NCBI RefSeq assembly: GCF_026537325.1
Contig: NZ_JAFNMJ010000002.1
Span: forward strand, 1-64,000
Source: Bifidobacterium sp. B4142
GTDB taxonomy: Bacteria; Actinomycetota; Actinomycetes; Actinomycetales; Bifidobacteriaceae
DNA: 64,000 nt
Direction: 5' to 3'
The notes below the pieces were generated by a model. That model saw only the letters and a list, made by a program, of their open reading frames with translations. It was not told where the DNA came from and did no database searches. Position numbers and translations under genes: made by a program. Shown in pieces: positions 37,489 to 45,362 of the stretch. How positions within the stretch are numbered: the first letter of the stretch is position 1; the number at the start of each line of letters is the position of its first letter.

Positions 37489-38138
37489 TTATTCCTTGAT
37501 GTTGGGTAGTTCGAGCAGCTCTGAGGTGAATTCGATGAATCCGGAGTCCGTGGGCACTTGGTTGCCTCCGTTGCTGGCGTTGTGGACCGATTCGCGTTGG
37601 GGGATGAGGGTGTCGAATCGGGCCAGGTGTTTGCGTCCGATCAGGTCGATGGCCTGGCGGGTGGTCTTCTGCCGGGGGTTGGCGAAGTTGAGCAGGATGG
37701 CCCTGGGGGAGGCGAAGGAGTCGACGGCAGCCAGGGTGCGTTCGGTGTCCAGGGATCCGGGCTTGGCGACGATCATGATGATGTCGGAGACCCGGTCGAT
37801 GGCCTCGCTCATGGCGTTGCGGATGTCCTGGGGCGTGTCGACAAGGAGGAAGTCGCAGTCGCGTGCGTCCTCCGGGTCGGTGATGTTCCTGGCGATGGCG
37901 GTCCTGACCGGGAAGGGGAGAGGGGTGCCGGCTTCCTCGGCGCGGCTGTTCCAGTCGTAGGCGCTGCCCCAGGGGTCCAGGTCCTTGACGATGACCCGGT
38001 AGCCTCGCCTGCTCAGCGCCAGGGCAGTCATGATGGTGGCCGTGGTCTTGCCGACGCCCCCTTCACGTTCGCGAATGTGATGACCTTTATGTCAGCCTCC
38101 GATCGGTTGCGGTCGTGCGCATGCGCGCATGCCTGCAT
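37489..38138 (-). pseudogene. ParA-type partition ATPase, frame broken in the P-loop
   Basis: The frame from about ATG 38138 reads SEADIKVITFANVKG and is then one base out. The other frame reads GVGKTTATIMTALALSRRGY and stays open to 37489 (KDLDPWGSAYDW, DFLLVDTPQDIRNAM, ILLNFANPRQKTTRQA). The P-loop KGGVGKTT needs six G where the sequence has five, so a single G is missing at about 38059-38063. Everything else is normal for a ParA of about 215 residues. It is either a phase-type or decay change, or a homopolymer error. The RHH adaptor gene follows. Confidence 0.7.
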
Positions 38139-38149
38139 GTTCCAGCGTC

Positions 38150-38203
38150 CATATGCTCACATGCCTCCGTATTCATACGTTCATATGACAGTATAGACAT
38201 ATG
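38150..38203. repeat. CATATG cluster 3, upstream of parA
   Basis: CATATG at 38150, 38182 and 38198, with related CATACG and CACATG, within 65 bp upstream of the ParA start. The position suits an operator and/or centromere for the partition operon. Confidence 0.65.
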
Positions 38204-38478
38204 ATTAAGCACATGTGGCCTTTTAATGCCGACGGGCCGCCGCATCATGGGTCGGCATACCAGGGAGGGACGCCTTGCGGATCCTGATGGGTACAGGATG
38301 ACGCCACCCTTCACAGTGTGAGGGCCGGCGATCAACGGCATCAGTCCGTCCGGCCCGTGCCCGGAGCCAGACGCTGGAGCCGGGCCGCCCAGGCCTTTGC
38401 TTCTCTCACTGGCAGCTTCATTTATGTTTCTTCGGATATGTGAAGGGGACGGCTGTTATGGTTGGCCTCAAGTAACGT

Positions 38479-38519
38479 CGGCGGGATGGGAGGCCTTCTC
38501 CATGTATCCGGTTCCGCCG
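38479..38519 (-). terminator. Conserved 3' hairpin, copy B
   Basis: Imperfect stem CGGCGGGA / TTCCGCCG with the same flank (AAGTAACG). It lies 16 bp after the stop (38536) that paralogue B would use if its frame were intact. Confidence 0.5.
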
Positions 38520-38608
38520 GCAAAGCCTCAGTCAATCAGCCAATGCCACAAGCCTGACCCTTCTGGCATACAGGCTTGCCCATGTGATGCATCCAGTTAT
38601 TCACATCA

Positions 38609-39655
38609 TCACTGACCCCTCCGCCTTGCGGTGCTGCTGGTGCTGCGGGGGCTGGCGCGGTGCTGCTGGTGCTGCGGGGGCTGGCGCGGAGCTGCCGCCA
38701 TGGTTGTATGAGGGCCGGCGTGAGGGCATGTAGCCTTGCCGCCCCCGACTAGTAGAGGGGCCGGACGCTGCTGGGCGGGCGTCAAACGCCGGGCTGGCTG
38801 CCGGGCGGCTGAAGCCGCCGCCTGGGCTGGCGGGGCGGCCTGGCCGGCCTGGCTTTTCTGTTGGATGGACGTGTTCACCTGGTCCATGGCCGACTGCAAG
38901 GCATCCGCCGCGTCCTGGTAGGCTTCCGCCTTGTCGCCTTTGATGCTGCCGGCCTGGCTGATGGCCTGCTGCAGGCTGTCGCGGACGGCATTGTCCGCCA
39001 CCTTCCCGTCGGAATCGCCCAGGAGTTTTGATGCCTCGTCCTTCTTCGCGTTCAAGGCCGTCTTCGCATCATCCAGGCTTTTCGCATCCCGGGAGGCCAG
39101 CACCGCCTTGCCGGCCTTCGCATAGTCGCGGTCGATGCCCCTCAAGCGGTTGCTGGCCCGTCCGGCCTTGTCGGCGGCGGCGTGCAGATCCGACGTGGAC
39201 ATGGATGCCTCGCATACGACGACCTGCGGCTTGATGTCGCCGGCGGTCTTGATGGTCCTGTGCATGGCGTCCACGGTCTTCGCGTCCTTGACCTGGCCGG
39301 CCTGGATGCCGGCCGCCCTGCGATACCTGTTCAAGGTGGCCTGGGCCGACTTGACGCTGGACTGCATGGCCTTGACCGACTGCGTGCAGTCCGTCATCGC
39401 GGACTTGTGCTGATGGGACTCGTACACCTTCCAACCGGCCAAACCGGCCGCGGCCAGCACGGCCACCACCACAGGCGCCAGCCACTTCGGACGCGGCTTC
39501 CCTGCCGGGCCTGAACCGCCTCCAGGATCTATGGCCGGAGGCAGGCCATCGCCACCCGGCTGCGGATCGTTCTCCTGCGGAGGCTGGCCGCCGGATCCAT
39601 CAGCATCAGCCAGGCTCCCGGTCTTCCCGTCATCGGGTGTGCGCTCCTCGTCCAT
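38609..39655 (-). CDS. Membrane-anchored coiled-coil surface protein, paralogue B (altered C-terminus)
   Basis: The product starts at ATG 39655 (GAAAGAGGGATC upstream). It has a Pro/Gly/Asp-rich cytoplasmic tail of about 53 residues, a positive patch KPRPKW, one helix (LAPVVVAVLAAAGLAGW), then a long external helical region (DAKSLDDAKTALNAKKDEAS, AVRDSLQQAISQAGSIKG) and a Pro/Ala/Gln-rich stretch. At about 38740 the frame moves off the family sequence (STSRGRQGYMPSRRPSYNHG is one base out). A 29-bp tandem duplication (about 38640-38697) shifts it again, so the family tail ending VCQKGQACGIG (stop 38536) is not translated. No catalytic motif. Similar proteins are sometimes labelled colicin transporter, without evidence known to me. 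Confidence 0.7.
   Translation of the reverse strand: MDEERTPDDGKTGSLADADGSGGQPPQENDPQPGGDGLPPAIDPGGGSGPAGKPRPKWLAPVVVAVLAAAGLAGWKVYESHQHKSAMTDCTQSVKAMQSSVKSAQATLNRYRRAAGIQAGQVKDAKTVDAMHRTIKTAGDIKPQVVVCEASMSTSDLHAAADKAGRASNRLRGIDRDYAKAGKAVLASRDAKSLDDAKTALNAKKDEASKLLGDSDGKVADNAVRDSLQQAISQAGSIKGDKAEAYQDAADALQSAMDQVNTSIQQKSQAGQAAPPAQAAASAARQPARRLTPAQQRPAPLLVGGGKATCPHAGPHTTMAAAPRQPPQHQQHRASPRSTSSTARRRGQ
38640..38697 (-). repeat. 29-bp tandem duplication in paralogue B
   Basis: The minus-strand unit CGCGCCAGCCCCCGCAGCAC plus CAGCAGCAC occurs twice in a row. Being 29 bp, it changes the reading frame of the C-terminal tail. Confidence 0.75.
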
Positions 39656-39678
39656 GATCCCTCTTTCTTCTGTTGCCT

Positions 39679-39717
39679 ATTTTCGAGTATTGCATGCTTC
39701 TTTCCCAAAGTAGGGGG
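39679..39717 (-). promoter_or_regulatory. Promoter of paralogue B
   Basis: On the minus strand: -35 TTGGGA (39703-39708), 18-bp spacer, -10 GAAAAT (39679-39684). It is the homologue of the paralogue D promoter, but the C tract upstream is only 5 bp here. Confidence 0.5.
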
Positions 39718-39790
39718 ACAGTCGTGGACCGTTGATGATTCCCTTCCGCTACTATGAAGGTGACGACCTCAACGATGGTCCACAAGTAAC

Positions 39791-39833
39791 GCCAGCGGGA
39801 TAGGAGACCTCCCAAGCAACCAGTCCCTCCGGC
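39791..39833 (-). terminator. Conserved 3' hairpin, copy C
   Basis: Degenerate stem GCCAGCGGGA / TCCCTCCGGC with the conserved flank and loop (CAAGCAACCAG), 14 bp after the stop of paralogue C. Confidence 0.5.
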
Positions 39834-39846
39834 AAATTTCAATCAA

Positions 39847-40857
39847 TCAGCCAATACCACACGAACCATCCGGATTACACCCATGATCTGTGTTATCAGG
39901 TCGGTGAATCCAGTCATTCCAATTAAATCCGCCGCCTTCTTGCGGCGCTGCTGGTGCTGCGGGTGCGGGGGCTGCTGGCGCGGGGCCGCTGCCGTGGTTG
40001 TATGAGGGCTGGCGGGAGGGCGTGTAGCCTTGCCGTCCTCGGCTGTTGGCGGGGGCCGAACGTTGGGCGGCCTGGGAGGCGGCTTGCGCCTGCTGTTGGG
40101 CGGCCTGGTCGGCTTGGCTTTTCTGTTGGATGGACGTGTTCACCTGGTCCATGGCCGACTGGAGGGCGCCGGCCGCGTCCTGGTAGGCTTTCGCCTTGTT
40201 GTCTTTGATGCTGCCGGCCTGGCTGATGGCCTGCTGCAGGCTGTCGCGGACGGCGTTGTCCGCCACCTTCCCGTCGGAATCGCCCAGGAGTTTTGATGCC
40301 TCGTCCTTCTTCGCGTTCAAGGCCTTCCTGGCGTCCTCAAGGCTTTTCGCGTCACGGGAGGCCAGCACCGCCTTCGACGCCTTGTCCAGGCTCCGATAAA
40401 CATCGTCCATCTTCTTCGCCTTGCCGGCCATGGCCTGCAGGTCGCCTGCGGACATGGACGCCTCGCATAGGACGGCTTGCGGTTCGATATCCCCTGCGCT
40501 GCTGAGGGACTGTTGCATGTCGTCCACCGTTTTCGGGTCCTTCACCTGGTCCTTCCGGATACCGGCCGTTTTACGATACCTGTTCAAGGTGGCCTGGGCC
40601 GACTTGACGCTGGACTGCATGGCCTCGACTGATTGCGCGCAGTCCGCCAAGGCGGATTCATGCTGATGGGACTCGTACACCTTCCAACCGACCAAACCGG
40701 CCGCGACCAGCACGGCCACCACGCCGGCTGACACCACAGGCGCCAGCCACTTCGGGCGGAGCTTTTGTTCCCTGTCTGGCGGATTCTGGGACTCGAACAT
40801 CGCAGGGTCATTCACTTCCTCGACACCGGATTCCTGATCCTGGTTAGTCTTGCTCAT
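39847..40857 (-). CDS. Membrane-anchored coiled-coil surface protein, paralogue C
   Basis: The preferred start is ATG 40857 (GAAAGAAAGGGACTT), not the earlier in-frame ATG. A short acidic tail (MSKTNQDQESGVEEVND) is followed by KLRPKW, one membrane helix (LAPVVSAGVVAVLVAAGLVGW), about 190 residues of helix-rich ectodomain with family blocks (RDAKSLEDARKALNAKKDEA, AVRDSLQQAISQAGSIKD), a Gln/Ala-rich linker and SRGRQGYTPSRQPSYNHG. The intact tail is GGGFNWNDW ... CNPDGSCGIG. The N-tail differs from paralogues B and D. Function unknown. A type II surface protein with a Cys-containing tip is inferred. Confidence 0.75.
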   Translation of the reverse strand: MSKTNQDQESGVEEVNDPAMFESQNPPDREQKLRPKWLAPVVSAGVVAVLVAAGLVGWKVYESHQHESALADCAQSVEAMQSSVKSAQATLNRYRKTAGIRKDQVKDPKTVDDMQQSLSSAGDIEPQAVLCEASMSAGDLQAMAGKAKKMDDVYRSLDKASKAVLASRDAKSLEDARKALNAKKDEASKLLGDSDGKVADNAVRDSLQQAISQAGSIKDNKAKAYQDAAGALQSAMDQVNTSIQQKSQADQAAQQQAQAASQAAQRSAPANSRGRQGYTPSRQPSYNHGSGPAPAAPAPAAPAAPQEGGGFNWNDWIHRPDNTDHGCNPDGSCGIG

Positions 40858-40932
40858 AAGTCCCTTTCTTTCGTAGCTCATTTGGAATGTCACACACTTG
40901 GCCCATAAGGCGGGAAGGAGCAAAGCTGTGGA

Positions 40933-41256
40933 TTATTGCTCGTCGCTTATACTGCGTTTCTGGATCAGCAGGCCAAGAAGGTGGGATAGCTTCATTGTCC
41001 TGTGCAGCTTCTCGGTCGACTGATACGTGTACCCGTGCCTTTCATGCCCGGACTTGACATTCCGCACCGTAAACCCGAGCTCCCTGGTTTTCCGACCCGC
41101 ATGGTCTCTATATGTTCCTCCTTGACCTGAGGGAACTGATAGTATCCCTCCAACGTTTTCCAGTCTACGCATATCCCCGTCGATCCCCAGCCTGCGTCCA
41201 TTTTCCTCTACCTGAACCTGTCGACGGTTGTAGAGAAGGTTTATGCTGATCAGCAA
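40933..41256 (-). CDS. Hypothetical protein remnant
   Basis: The minus-strand frame reads LGIDGDMRRLENVGGILSVP and RELGFTVRNVKSGHERHGYT, then YQSTEKLHRTMKLSHLL. The basic helical C-terminus looks protein-like, but there is no clear RBS and the start (about 41256) is uncertain. No family is recognised. It could be the end of a decayed regulator. Confidence 0.35.
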   Translation of the reverse strand: MLISINLLYNRRQVQVEENGRRLGIDGDMRRLENVGGILSVPSGQGGTYRDHAGRKTRELGFTVRNVKSGHERHGYTYQSTEKLHRTMKLSHLLGLLIQKRSISDEQ

Positions 41257-41412
41257 GCCAGCACTTCAATATAGTGGCGGCAGAACGAGATCTATTCGTT
41301 TGTCGAATCATGGTCGATATAACAGCGATTCGACGAAGGACGCATTATTCTCCCATTAGTCAGGCGAGAACTGACGGAATATCCAATACAACGACGTGAG
41401 AGCAGCGGAGGA

Positions 41413-41690
41413 ATTGATCCGGGGGGGGGGTTGGTGCAAGCCGGGTCGGAAGCGTCGTTCTGCTCAGCGTGCGGATCTGGCGAATTATCTCGTACTGCGG
41501 TCTTTGATGTTTTCGCTGGCGGTGAAGGGCAAGTCGGAATGTGCTGTTCCTTGTCTTGTCCATGCAGCCAACCAACTGGGCTCCACTTCGGCAGCGTTGA
41601 TAAACGATCTGGTGATGAGGACCATAAACAGCACTGGCGCGTTTTAAAGTCCACGGAATCCGGGCGGATCCACGGAACCTCGCTATTTCC
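41413..41690 (+). repeat. Element-edge repeat, copy 1 (matches 44740-45040)
   Basis: From the poly-G run through CTGCTCAGCGTGCGGATCTG and GGCGAATTATCTCGTACTGC to GGTATTTCCTTATGCCTGAG-like sequence, this stretch parallels 44740-45040. The end also resembles the sequence just before the tRNA-Arg gene (53430-53460). It marks the left edge of an older insertion. Confidence 0.7.
41421..41430. repeat. Poly-G tract (10 bp)
   Basis: Ten uninterrupted G after GATCC. The homologous site at 44750-44760 has eleven, so the tract length differs between the two copies. Confidence 0.9.
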
Positions 41691-41769
41691 TTATGCCTGA
41701 GCCACCAGAGTGCTCCGAATCGGGGTCGACGACTTCACCTTCCATTTGCCGTGTGTCATGCGTGCGCCT

Positions 41770-41983
41770 TGATCGAAGCAGCGCCCTGGGGAAGGTCTTA
41801 GACGGGCTGGACCATACCTTCCATAAGGTCGCCGTTAAACATTGTCGGCATATCGTGCCAAAACACCGGATCCAGTTGGTCGGAAATCTCTTATACGCCC
41901 ACCTGCCCGTATCGAAGGCGTCGCTGACCGGCCAAATAGAACACCTCAAGAAAGAACGGGACAATCCGGATTGGACATGTTGA
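41770..41983 (+). pseudogene. Tyrosine integrase, C-terminal relic
   Basis: The frame encodes VKHCRHIVPKHRIQLVGNLL and YAHLPVSKASLTGQIEHLKK, aligning with the last 70 residues of the intact integrase (VRHYQRIVPKHRIQVVENLS). The catalytic Tyr position is Cys here. No upstream catalytic domain remains. Together with the edge repeat at 41413-41690 it represents a third, mostly deleted copy of the element. Confidence 0.7.
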
Positions 41984-42363
41984 AGTTCGAACGGCTCCAA
42001 GCTGCGTGAAGCTAGGTGGCGACCTGTACCCGGGCCGCCCGGCCGCGTACGAACGTATGCTGCAGTACACTTTCAAGAGGCAATCCGCGTCCTTGAAAAT
42101 GCTTGCCAATATGCGTATGGGACTTGACTGAACAGCTCTTGTGCGCAGTTGATGCCTGCCGGAGCCAGGCTCAGCAGGCGTGGCAGGATGCATGCTCGGA
42201 TAAGGTACCGTCCAGTGAGTTTGGGATGCATCATCTGAATTGCCAGATATGGATTAACCCAATGCGGCAGTTCATGCTGATGGCAAGTGATCTTCACAGG
42301 CGTGGCAGAATGGCATCATACTATGGGCAAGACTGCAGGCTAAGTTCTGTTGCTACTAGCAAA

Positions 42364-42395
42364 CCCCCTCCCTAAGCTGCAGCTTAGGGAGGGGG
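42364..42395. promoter_or_regulatory. 32-bp perfect palindrome just upstream of a gene
   Basis: CCCCCTCCCTAAGCTG followed directly by its exact reverse complement. It lies 23 bp upstream of ATG 42419 and includes no T run. It could be an operator, a terminator for leftward transcription, or an RNA hairpin affecting translation. Confidence 0.7.
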
Positions 42396-42418
42396 CACGA
42401 TCCGATAAGGAGATCATC

Positions 42419-43006
42419 ATGGCAAACGCCGCCGCTCAGGAACCCGATGCTGCGCAGGATCAGAGATACGACCCCTACATAGTTAAGGCGGCATGCTGGC
42501 TTGAAGACCACCATGCCGATAAGAATACGGAGATGTTAACGCTGGCCTACTGGGCCAAGGGCCACGCAGACGGCTCGCACTGGGCAGCCGTGGCCCAGGA
42601 CGGAAGCATAGTGGGTGAAGCCGACCCGGTCAGAGACCACTCCGGCAATATCGTTGGCTACTGCACGACCCCAGAGACCTCAGAACGCTACCACCTGGAC
42701 CTTAATACGGCCGCCGACCTGGCCATTGGCGAGATACAGAGGGCTGTGGGCATGAATGTCGCCTGGGCGCACAGCGACGACCTGAGCGGCCCAGCCGGGC
42801 CGATCGAGATGGATCGGTTCGAACGGTACATGGACAGGTGGAAGCAAAGCCTAGAACAACAGCCGACCCCGCATGAGTGCGGTAGAGCCAGGCGCGAAAT
42901 GCAGGGGCTCGCTGCGCCGGTAGAGCTTCCGCCCCACACCCTGTCAACTTGGTTCAGGTCGATCATCGGACTGCTGCGTAAGTTCAGGGGCAAACAGCGC
43001 CCCTGA
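42419..43006 (+). CDS. Hypothetical protein (195 aa)
   Basis: ATG 42419 follows AAGGAGATCATC, a clear RBS. The product is soluble and acidic (EPDAAQDQRYDPYIVKAACW, TAADLAIGEIQRAVGMNVAW) with a basic C-terminus (IIGLLRKFRGKQRP). No family is recognised. Its last 25 codons and the hairpin after it resemble the 3' end of the integrase gene (46716-46774), so the stop region was borrowed from an element copy. Confidence 0.6.
   Translation: MANAAAQEPDAAQDQRYDPYIVKAACWLEDHHADKNTEMLTLAYWAKGHADGSHWAAVAQDGSIVGEADPVRDHSGNIVGYCTTPETSERYHLDLNTAADLAIGEIQRAVGMNVAWAHSDDLSGPAGPIEMDRFERYMDRWKQSLEQQPTPHECGRARREMQGLAAPVELPPHTLSTWFRSIIGLLRKFRGKQRP
42982..43006 (+). terminator. Hairpin at the end of the 195-residue gene
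   Basis: Stem TTCAGGGGC / GCCCCTGAA spans the stop codon. It is homologous to the hairpin after the integrase gene (46742-46774). No T run follows. Confidence 0.5.
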
Positions 43007-43241
43007 AAACGCTTGTCTACATCTACTCTATATAGGTCGATTCTTGTTCTGTCTGTATCCTAACCATGATACGAGAATGGTGCCGCCGCCAGCGAACGGT
43101 GACTGGTCGCCGACCTGCGCCATGCCCGGAGTAACAGGTCGGAGTCGACCGGCCCAGGCCCTTGTCTCTCCTGGTGATTCCATTGATGTTTCCCTTCCGC
43201 TACTGCGGAGGGAATGGCCGTTACGGTCGCCCATAAGTAAC

Positions 43242-43284
43242 GCCGGCGGGATGGGAACCGTCCAAAGCAACCAGTCCCGCCGGC
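43242..43284 (-). terminator. Conserved 3' hairpin, copy D
   Basis: The best copy: a perfect 10-bp stem GCCGGCGGGA / TCCCGCCGGC with a 23-nt loop, 17 bp after the stop of paralogue D. It is shared in position and sequence with the three other paralogues. Confidence 0.65.
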
Positions 43285-43301
43285 AAATTCTCTACATTCG
43301 G

Positions 43302-44393
43302 TTAGCCGATACCACACGAACCATCTGGATTACACCCATGATTACCTATCGGTTTATGGTTCTGCTTCCATTGGTTCCAATCGAATCCACCACTTCCCCC
43401 TCCTTGTGGTGCTGCTGGCGCAGCAGGTGCTGGCGCGGACCCGCCGCCATGGTTGTATGAGGGCCGGTAGGAAGGCGTGGAGCCTTGTCGCCCCGGGCTG
43501 TTGGAGGGCGCCGAACGTTGCTGGGCGGCCGACGCCGACGCCGCCTGGGCGGCGGCCTGTGCTTGCTGTTGGGCGGCCTGGTCGGCTTGGCTCTTCTGTT
43601 GGATGGAGGCGTTCACCTGGTCCATGGCCGACTGCAGGGCGCCGGCCGCGTCCTGGTAGGCTTTCGCCTCGCCGCCTTTGATGCCGCCGGCCTGGCTGAT
43701 GGCCTGCTGCAGGCTGTCGCGGACGGCGTTGTCCGCCACTTTCCCGTCGGAATCGCCCAGGAGTTTTGATGCCTCGTCCTTCTTCGCGTTCAAGGCCGTC
43801 TTCGCATCCTCAAGGCTTTTCGCGTCACGGGAGGCCAGCACCGCCTTCGACGCCTTGTCCAGGCTGCGGTAGACGCCGTCGATCCTCTTCGCCTTGCCGG
43901 CCATGGCTTGCAGGTCGTCTGTGGGCATGGACGCCTCGCATCTGAAGGCCTGGGCCTGGGTGTGCTTGGCCTTCCCGACGGCCTTGGCCATATCCGTCAC
44001 GGTCTCCGCGTCCTTGACCTGATCCTCTTTCACCGCCGCGGCCTGAAGGTAGCTGGAAGAGGCCGCCTCGGCCCGCTGCTCCGACCCCTTCACAGCGCGC
44101 ACCTGCCGGGAGCACTGCGCCAAGGCCCGGTCGTGGCTCCTGTTCGAGGACACCCTCCAAACAGCCAGGCCCGCCACAGCCAGCACCGCGACGACCACCA
44201 CGACGATCACCGGCACCAGCCACCTCGGGCGGGGCTTCCCTGCCGGGCCCGGATCATTCTCGGGTTCGATGGCTGGCGGCAGACTGGCCCCGCCCGGCTC
44301 CGGATCACCCACCTGCGGAGGCTGGCCGCCGGATCCGCCGGCATCGGCCAGGGTCCTAGTCTCCCCGCCATCGGGTGTGTGTTCCTCGTCCAT
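43302..44393 (-). CDS. Membrane-anchored coiled-coil surface protein, paralogue D (complete)
   Basis: The most complete member (363 aa), starting at ATG 44393 after GAAAGAGGGATC. It has a Pro/Gly/Glu-rich N-tail (1-52), positive KPRPRW, one membrane helix (about 58-79, VPVIVVVVVAVLAVAGLAVW), then an external helical domain with two Cys (RALAQCSRQV, FRCEASMP) and family blocks KSLEDAKTALNAKKDEASK and VRDSLQQAISQAG. A Gln/Ala-rich linker, PSYNHGGGSAPAPAAPAAPQ and the tail FDWNQWKQNHKP...CNPDGSCGIG follow. The conserved C-terminal Cys pair and GIG suggest a functional tip. A promoter with an adjacent 10-bp homopolymer lies upstream. Function unknown. Confidence 0.78.
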   Translation of the reverse strand: MDEEHTPDGGETRTLADAGGSGGQPPQVGDPEPGGASLPPAIEPENDPGPAGKPRPRWLVPVIVVVVVAVLAVAGLAVWRVSSNRSHDRALAQCSRQVRAVKGSEQRAEAASSSYLQAAAVKEDQVKDAETVTDMAKAVGKAKHTQAQAFRCEASMPTDDLQAMAGKAKRIDGVYRSLDKASKAVLASRDAKSLEDAKTALNAKKDEASKLLGDSDGKVADNAVRDSLQQAISQAGGIKGGEAKAYQDAAGALQSAMDQVNASIQQKSQADQAAQQQAQAAAQAASASAAQQRSAPSNSPGRQGSTPSYRPSYNHGGGSAPAPAAPAAPQGGGSGGFDWNQWKQNHKPIGNHGCNPDGSCGIG

Positions 44394-44416
44394 GATCCCT
44401 CTTTCTTTTGTTGCTT

Positions 44417-44460
44417 ATTTTAGAGTATTGCATGCTTCTTTCTCAAAGTAGGGGGGGGGG
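44417..44460 (-). promoter_or_regulatory. Promoter of paralogue D with adjacent homopolymer
   Basis: On the minus strand: -35 TTGAGA (44441-44446), 18-bp spacer, -10 TAAAAT (44417-44422). A run of ten C (plus-strand G, 44451-44460) lies four bases upstream of the -35. Paralogue B has the same promoter with a run of five. Confidence 0.6.
44451..44460. repeat. Poly-G tract (10 bp)
   Basis: Ten uninterrupted G adjoining the -35 box of paralogue D. Confidence 0.9.
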
Positions 44461-44739
44461 TGGATTCATGGATGCTTTCTAACACATTTCATGTTCCCCT
44501 TCCTTCTTGTGGAGTCGGTCTGCTTCAATCGGGGAAAAGCAAGGGATGCGCCTAAAGCCTTGCATGCAGTTCGGCATGGAGGTGTACCGCTCCGGTCCGT
44601 GTCCGTATCAGATTTTTCCAAAGCTCCCGCGTTAAAGAGAGGATGATTTTGAGCATTGCTGTTTCGGCTGTCACTTGTGACAGCCACGAAATCGGCTTTA
44701 GTTTGTGAACTGCCTTTTTTGCAGGTTAAAACAGTAGTG

Positions 44740-45040
44740 AAATCAATCCGGGGGGGGGGGTGTTTGGTGCAAGGCGGGTCGGAAGCGTGTTCTGCTCAGC
44801 GTGCTGATCTGGCGAATTATCTCGTACTGCGGTCTTTGATGTTTCATTGGCGGTGAAGGGCAAGTCGGAATGTGCTGTTCCTGGTATTGTCCATGTGGCC
44901 AACTAACCCGGCACCGCTTCGGCAGCTCTTCCGGATGACTCGGTGCTGAAGACCATAAGCAAAATGGGCGCACTCCAAGGTTCGCAGAATCAAGTCGGAA
45001 CCACGGAACCCAAGTATTTCCTCATACCCGAACCGACACA
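44740..45040 (+). repeat. Element-edge repeat, copy 2 (matches 41413-41690)
   Basis: Begins AATCAATCC plus eleven G and continues with the same sequence as 41413-41690 up to the sequence before the putative attachment site (GTATTTCCTCATACCCGA), which also resembles 53430-53460 next to the tRNA. The match to chromosomal sequence beside the tRNA suggests it contains a duplicated flank. Confidence 0.7.
44750..44760. repeat. Poly-G tract (11 bp)
   Basis: Eleven uninterrupted G in the edge repeat. The sister copy at 41421 has ten. Confidence 0.9.
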
Positions 45041-45046
45041 GTGCTA

Positions 45047-45062
45047 CGGATGCGATTCGAAC
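45047..45062. other. Putative attachment site, left (attL-like)
   Basis: CGGATGCGATTCGAAC is identical to 53465-53480 inside the T-arm/acceptor end of the tRNA-Arg gene. It lies 300 bp upstream of the integrase gene. The two copies delimit an 8.4-kb segment. Confidence 0.7.
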
Positions 45063-45362
45063 ATTTCCATTTTGATGGTCAGCTTTAGTTTTCCCTCCGC
45101 CTCAAACGGTCTGTTGCGTTGCTACTTTATTATTAGGATTTTGTTCGTGGTCGAGGTATTTGATTTATCCGTCCATGTCATTTGTTTGCCTTGGATAAGG
45201 GTTTATCCAGGGGAGGGGAAGCCATGGGATGCGCGCGTTCCCAGGGTTTTCTCGATAGGTACGCTTTTGGGTGCCCTCCCCGAATTATTGACTCTTTTAT
45301 AATCTTGCGGTTCTCTCTTTCATGTCTTGTTCCGTTGAAGCGATGAGCATGAAAGGTGAGCT

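Noticed and set aside
38609-44393. Naming the coiled-coil paralogues as colicin transporters or TolA
   Set aside because: Only composition (helical, Ala/Lys-rich, one membrane helix) is similar. No TolA domain or Gram-negative context exists.
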